From an uncultured Eubacteriales bacterium (GTDB lineage Bacteria > Bacillota > Clostridia > Oscillospirales > Acutalibacteraceae): a DNA stretch of 9,088 nt. Location: positions 1 to 9,088 of the forward strand of contig CAKTXU010000051.1 in NCBI GenBank assembly GCA_934630995.1. The letters run 5' to 3'. How positions within the stretch are numbered: the stretch's first letter is position 1; the number at the start of each line of letters is the position of its first letter. Positions 6,338 through 9,088 of this stretch are shown piece after piece. Below the pieces are notes generated by a model. The model was not told the DNA's origin. It ran no database searches and saw only the letters and a list, made by a program, of their open reading frames with translations. A program made the translations under genes and the position numbers.

Positions 6338-7390
6338 ATGAAGAGGATACTGATGATAGGAAAAAAGCGGTTGCCGGATTTTAACAACTTGGCCCGAGTG
6401 CTGGAGAAGCAAAAGCCGTCTCGCCCGACCTTGTTTGAATTCATGATTGACGACGGCCTGCTGCAGCGAATAGCCGGACGGGACTACGGAACCGACTATG
6501 AAACCATGCTGAGGGTAAAAATCACCGCTTTCGAAAGGCTGGGATATGATTTTACCGTTGCTCACGCCTCCCTTTTTCACTTCCGCACGGCCCAGGATAA
6601 GCATGGTGCGCAGACTGTTTCAATGAATCAGGGCTTTCTAATCACGGACCGGGAATCCTTTGATCGCTATGAGTGGAACGAGCCGGAGGATTTCCCTTTG
6701 TCCCCCCTGGAGGCAGCGACCGCCGATCTGCCGGAGGGTATGAAACTCATCATTTGCGGCCCCTGCGGGGTTTTGGAGAACGCAGTAGCTATAGTGGGGT
6801 ATGAGAATCTCTGCCTGATGGCTTATGAGGATCCGGCGTTGCTGGAGGATATTTTCGACTGCATCGGCAGCCGGCTTCTGCGCTATTATGAAAGCGTGGC
6901 GTCCTGGGACAGCGTCGGCGCCATCATGTCCAACGACGATTGGGGTTTCAATACCCAAACCATGTTGTCCCCGGAGATGATGCGCCATTACGTGTTTCCT
7001 TGGCACAAACGCATCGCGGAGGCGGCGCACCGGCGGGGCAAATACGCCCTTCTGCATTCCTGTGGCTGCTACCGGCAGGTCATTGGGGACATCATCGACG
7101 ATATGCGGTTCGACGGCCGCCATTCCTATCAGGATAACATTGTGCCGGTCGAGGAGGCGTATGAATCGCTTAAGGGCCGCATTGCGGTACTGGGCGGAAT
7201 CGATATGGACTATCTGGCCCGTTCGTCGCCGGAGGAAATCCGCGGGCGGTGCCGTGCCATGCTGGAACGGTCGGCCCAGGCGGGGGGCTATGCATTGGGG
7301 TCCGGCAACAGCATTCCGGCATACATCCCCTATGAGAATTACCGCACCCTGCTGGATACGGTGCTCGAAGAGGGCTGTGTAAACATGTAA
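6338..7390 (+). CDS. Uroporphyrinogen decarboxylase / corrinoid methyltransferase-like (URO-D fold) protein
   Basis: This 350-residue protein has the URO-D-type TIM-barrel pattern of the MtaA/CmuA-like group rather than of heme-biosynthetic HemE, whose N-terminal substrate signature is absent. LLHSCGC gives the His240-x-Cys242 pair that binds zinc in methyltransferases. HSYQDNIVPVEEAYE, AVLGGIDMDYLA and SGNSIPAYIPYENY follow in the family order. The third zinc-ligand cysteine of MtaA-type enzymes appears replaced by Asn324. Its substrate is unknown; no corrinoid protein is encoded beside it. ATG 6338 (MKRILMIG) is preferred because GGTGGAG lies 9 nt upstream. An in-frame ATG at 6320 would add six residues and has no clear site. 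It lies 126 nt after the sugar operon and shares its direction. Confidence 0.85.
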   Translation: MKRILMIGKKRLPDFNNLARVLEKQKPSRPTLFEFMIDDGLLQRIAGRDYGTDYETMLRVKITAFERLGYDFTVAHASLFHFRTAQDKHGAQTVSMNQGFLITDRESFDRYEWNEPEDFPLSPLEAATADLPEGMKLIICGPCGVLENAVAIVGYENLCLMAYEDPALLEDIFDCIGSRLLRYYESVASWDSVGAIMSNDDWGFNTQTMLSPEMMRHYVFPWHKRIAEAAHRRGKYALLHSCGCYRQVIGDIIDDMRFDGRHSYQDNIVPVEEAYESLKGRIAVLGGIDMDYLARSSPEEIRGRCRAMLERSAQAGGYALGSGNSIPAYIPYENYRTLLDTVLEEGCVNM

Positions 7391-7398
7391 ATAATTGA

Positions 7399-7440
7399 AC
7401 ACTCCCTGAAACAACAAAGAGCTGCTGTTTCAGGGAGTGT
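7399..7440. repeat. Long hairpin, copy 1 of a repeated palindrome
   Basis: ACACTCCCTGAAACA at 7399-7413 pairs perfectly with 7426-7440. One A-C mismatch and two more pairs (CA/TG) leave a six-base loop AAGAGC. It starts 9 nt after the stop of the UROD-like gene. There is no run of T on either side, so a standard intrinsic terminator is not clear, though it may stop transcription or protect the mRNA 3' end. A near-identical copy is at 7565-7604. Confidence 0.8.
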
Positions 7441-7482
7441 GAGACTGTCAATAAAATAGAGCGGAGGGAAGGGGAGTGTGAG

Positions 7483-7503
7483 GGGGAACCGTCAGGGTTC
7501 CCC
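7483..7503. repeat. Perfect 8-bp hairpin GGGGAACC/GGTTCCCC
   Basis: The arms at 7483-7490 and 7496-7503 flank a GTCAG loop. GAGT (7474-7477) and ACTC (7504-7507) could extend the stem across a bulge. It is the second of five successive hairpins in this convergent gap. A small CGCC/GGCG hairpin follows at 7522-7533. Confidence 0.65.
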
Positions 7504-7540
7504 ACTCGCGCAACAATTATCCGCCCGCAGGCGTCAAAAG

Positions 7541-7567
7541 GTGGACAAATCAGCCGGATTTGTCCAC
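7541..7567 (-). terminator. Probable intrinsic terminator of the metallophosphoesterase gene
   Basis: GTGGACAAATC at 7541-7551 and GATTTGTCCAC at 7557-7567 form a perfect 11-bp stem with a 5-nt loop. Read on the minus strand, the stem is followed by CTTTTGAC, a short U-tract, which suits termination of the gene ending at 7629. Its right arm overlaps the left arm of the next hairpin by 3 nt, so the two cannot both fold fully. Confidence 0.5.
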
Positions 7568-7604
7568 GCCCTGAAACAACAAAGAGCTGCTGTTTCAGGG
7601 CGTG
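7565..7604. repeat. Long hairpin, copy 2 of the repeated palindrome
   Basis: CACGCCCTGAAACA at 7565-7578 pairs with 7591-7604. The 12 nt between the arms are identical to those of copy 1 (7399-7440), and so is the CCCTGAAACA part of the stem. Where copy 1 has a T-A pair, this copy has G-C, a compensated change that keeps the stem. Confidence 0.8.
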
Positions 7605-7628
7605 TCTTATGTGCGGTCCGTTCTGGAC

Positions 7629-9088
7629 TCAGACGGCTCTGCGCCGGGCCTTGGAAACGAGAAGCAGCGTACCGGCCGCGCAGAGGGCCGGGAGGAGGGC
7701 GGTCAATGCCGGGGAGGAGCCGGTTGAGGGGGAGGGTTGCTCCGGCTTGGCGGGCTCCGTGGGCGTTGTAGGCGCCGTCGGTTCCGTGGGCTTTGGTCCC
7801 GGTTCGTCCGGTTCCCGGGAATCGACGACGGTAAAGCTGAGAGTGCCGGTTTCTCCGTATTGGCTGACGGTCAGGGTGTAGGCGCCCTCTGCGGTGAACG
7901 CATGGCCGGAGGACAATTCCCGACCGTCCAGGAGGACGGTGCCGGTGTCGAAACGGACGACCGGCGCGCCGTCCTTGAGATCATAGGTGGCGCCGTCCTC
8001 CACCCCGCTGACGCCGGCATATATGAGCTGGCTGCCGGGGATGGAAACGCTAAAGCGGTTCTCCTCCCGGTAAGAGAGGTCGTGGATGGGAGAATAGAAA
8101 TCCACATTCACGGTCTTGCCGTAATCGCTGAAGCGGAGCAGCAGAAGCAGCCCGCCCGTCTTCATGGAGGTCCCCCACAGCTCCCCGTCCAGGAACTGGG
8201 CGTTGGCCATGATCTGATGGACGGTGTTGCCGTTTTCTCCTACCGACTCCAGATGGCGGATATCGTGTTTGACGGAGGAGACGTGCCCGCTCAGCACCAT
8301 GAAAATATTGCCGTAGCGGCTGACCAGCTTGTTCCAGATATCCTCCCCGGCGTTGAAGTCGTCCCCCAACAGTGTAGCGTATTCCGTGGTGACGCTGGCG
8401 GCGGTTTCCCGCTCCCCCTTGCCGGTGAGATAGGCGTGGGTGGTGACGATGACGTTGTGGCGGGGATGCGCTTCCACCACCTGACAGGCCCACTCCAGCA
8501 CGGCGTCACGAGGCATGAACTCCAGGGCCAAAATCATATAGTCGATCCCCTGGACCGAGAAACAGTGGTAGGAATTGGCCATGCTGCCCTCCTCGAACAG
8601 GCCCTGCAGAGAGTCCCATCCGGCATAGTTGACAGCGGGGAAAGCGCTGTTGTAATTCGCGATGGGGCGGTAGCTGCCCCAGTTGATATAATCATGGTTG
8701 CCGGGGACGAGGGTATACGGCACCTTGCCGTCCAGAAGGGCAAAGCCTTTCTTCGCCGTCTCCCATTGGGAGGCGATGCCGCCGTCGTCCACGTTGTCGC
8801 CCAGGCTCATCACATATTGGATGTTTTCTTTTTCCGCGTTGTCCGCAATCCACTGGAAAAGCGTGGGATACAGCTCCGGCCGTGTTCTGAGCAGGGTCTG
8901 GGTGTCGGGCAGTGCCACCAGGGTGAAATCCCCCGCCGTATCGTCCGGCGCGACCCAATCCCCCTTGATGTCGATAACGCCGTGGTTCCCGTTGGCCGAC
9001 ACATCGACGGCGGTGTCGTCGGTGAGGATATTCTCCCGCAGGCGCCAATTGCCCAGCAGGCCGTCCTCCGCCCCGGTCAGCTCCGTCC
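7629..9088 (-). CDS. Surface-anchored metallophosphoesterase with LamG-like and Ig-like domains (5' end outside window)
   Basis: The frame is open to the window edge, so the N-terminus is missing; the GTG at 9002 is an internal codon, not a start. The first visible residues, GLLGNWRLRE then VSANGNHGVI, look like the end of a LamG/concanavalin-type jelly roll. A calcineurin-like phosphoesterase domain follows, with PDTQ (8898-8909), GDNVDDGG (8778-8801), GNHD (8691-8702), THAY (8430-8441) and GHV (8280-8288), the usual two-metal ligands in order. Next comes an Ig-like module (GVEDGATYDL to GTLSFTVV), a Pro/Thr/Glu linker, SPSTG (7719-7733), a hydrophobic helix and the RRR tail. The DxQ form of motif 1 is common in secreted members. 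It probably hydrolyses a phosphoester outside the cell; the substrate is unknown. It converges on the UROD-like gene. Confidence 0.9.
   Translation of the reverse strand, partial: TELTGAEDGLLGNWRLRENILTDDTAVDVSANGNHGVIDIKGDWVAPDDTAGDFTLVALPDTQTLLRTRPELYPTLFQWIADNAEKENIQYVMSLGDNVDDGGIASQWETAKKGFALLDGKVPYTLVPGNHDYINWGSYRPIANYNSAFPAVNYAGWDSLQGLFEEGSMANSYHCFSVQGIDYMILALEFMPRDAVLEWACQVVEAHPRHNVIVTTHAYLTGKGERETAASVTTEYATLLGDDFNAGEDIWNKLVSRYGNIFMVLSGHVSSVKHDIRHLESVGENGNTVHQIMANAQFLDGELWGTSMKTGGLLLLLRFSDYGKTVNVDFYSPIHDLSYREENRFSVSIPGSQLIYAGVSGVEDGATYDLKDGAPVVRFDTGTVLLDGRELSSGHAFTAEGAYTLTVSQYGETGTLSFTVVDSREPDEPGPKPTEPTAPTTPTEPAKPEQPSPSTGSSPALTALLPALCAAGTLLLVSKARRRAV

Noticed and set aside
6338..7390. 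HemE, the heme-pathway uroporphyrinogen decarboxylase
   Set aside because: The N-terminal substrate-binding signature of HemE is missing and the HxC site fits the methyltransferase-like branch.
7399..7604. CRISPR array
   Set aside because: There are only two copies, both long palindromes, about 166 nt apart, with hairpins rather than a unique spacer between them.

Overview
The window is GC-rich, has strong AGGAGG-type ribosome binding sites, a Gram-positive style of surface anchoring (C-terminal hydrophobic helix with a basic tail, two of them preceded by a PSTG sorting-like motif) and clostridial-type sugar genes. This suggests a high-GC member of the Clostridia, probably a gut Oscillospiraceae-like anaerobe. 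That assignment is inference; there is no rRNA or other marker gene in the window.

Layout. (1) 9-1796, minus strand: two tandem, clearly paralogous secreted surface proteins, each with a signal peptide, one all-beta domain and a C-terminal anchor. (2) 1797-2332: a 536-bp divergent control region. It holds two copies of a 54-bp element, one facing each way, each exactly 18 nt from an extended -10 hexamer. It also holds a perfect 11-bp palindrome at the predicted rightward start site, and a GC-rich, foldable leader in front of the surface-protein genes. (3) 2333-6211, plus strand: a tight four-gene operon of a Gfo/Idh/MocA oxidoreductase, a short Gfo/Idh/MocA-like protein without the usual glycine motif, a xylose-isomerase-like TIM-barrel sugar isomerase/epimerase, and a second full-length Gfo/Idh/MocA oxidoreductase. 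(4) 6338-7390, plus strand: a uroporphyrinogen-decarboxylase/corrinoid-methyltransferase-like protein, probably with its own promoter. (5) 7391-7628: a convergent intergenic region packed with hairpins, including two copies of one hairpin whose stems differ by a compensated base pair. (6) 7629-9088, minus strand: a large surface metallophosphoesterase with a LamG-like remnant and Ig-like domain, whose 5' end lies beyond the window.

How it may work together. Two NAD(P)-type sugar dehydrogenases plus a TIM-barrel isomerase/epimerase is the gene content of oxidation-assisted catabolism of sugars, glycosides or cyclitols (compare inositol catabolism and 3-keto-glycoside cleavage). The shared divergent element predicts that the two surface proteins are switched on together with this operon, so they may capture or present its substrate at the cell surface. 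The substrate cannot be read from the sequence. The shared control element, the reduced Gfo/Idh protein and the convergent hairpin cluster are the points most worth following up.
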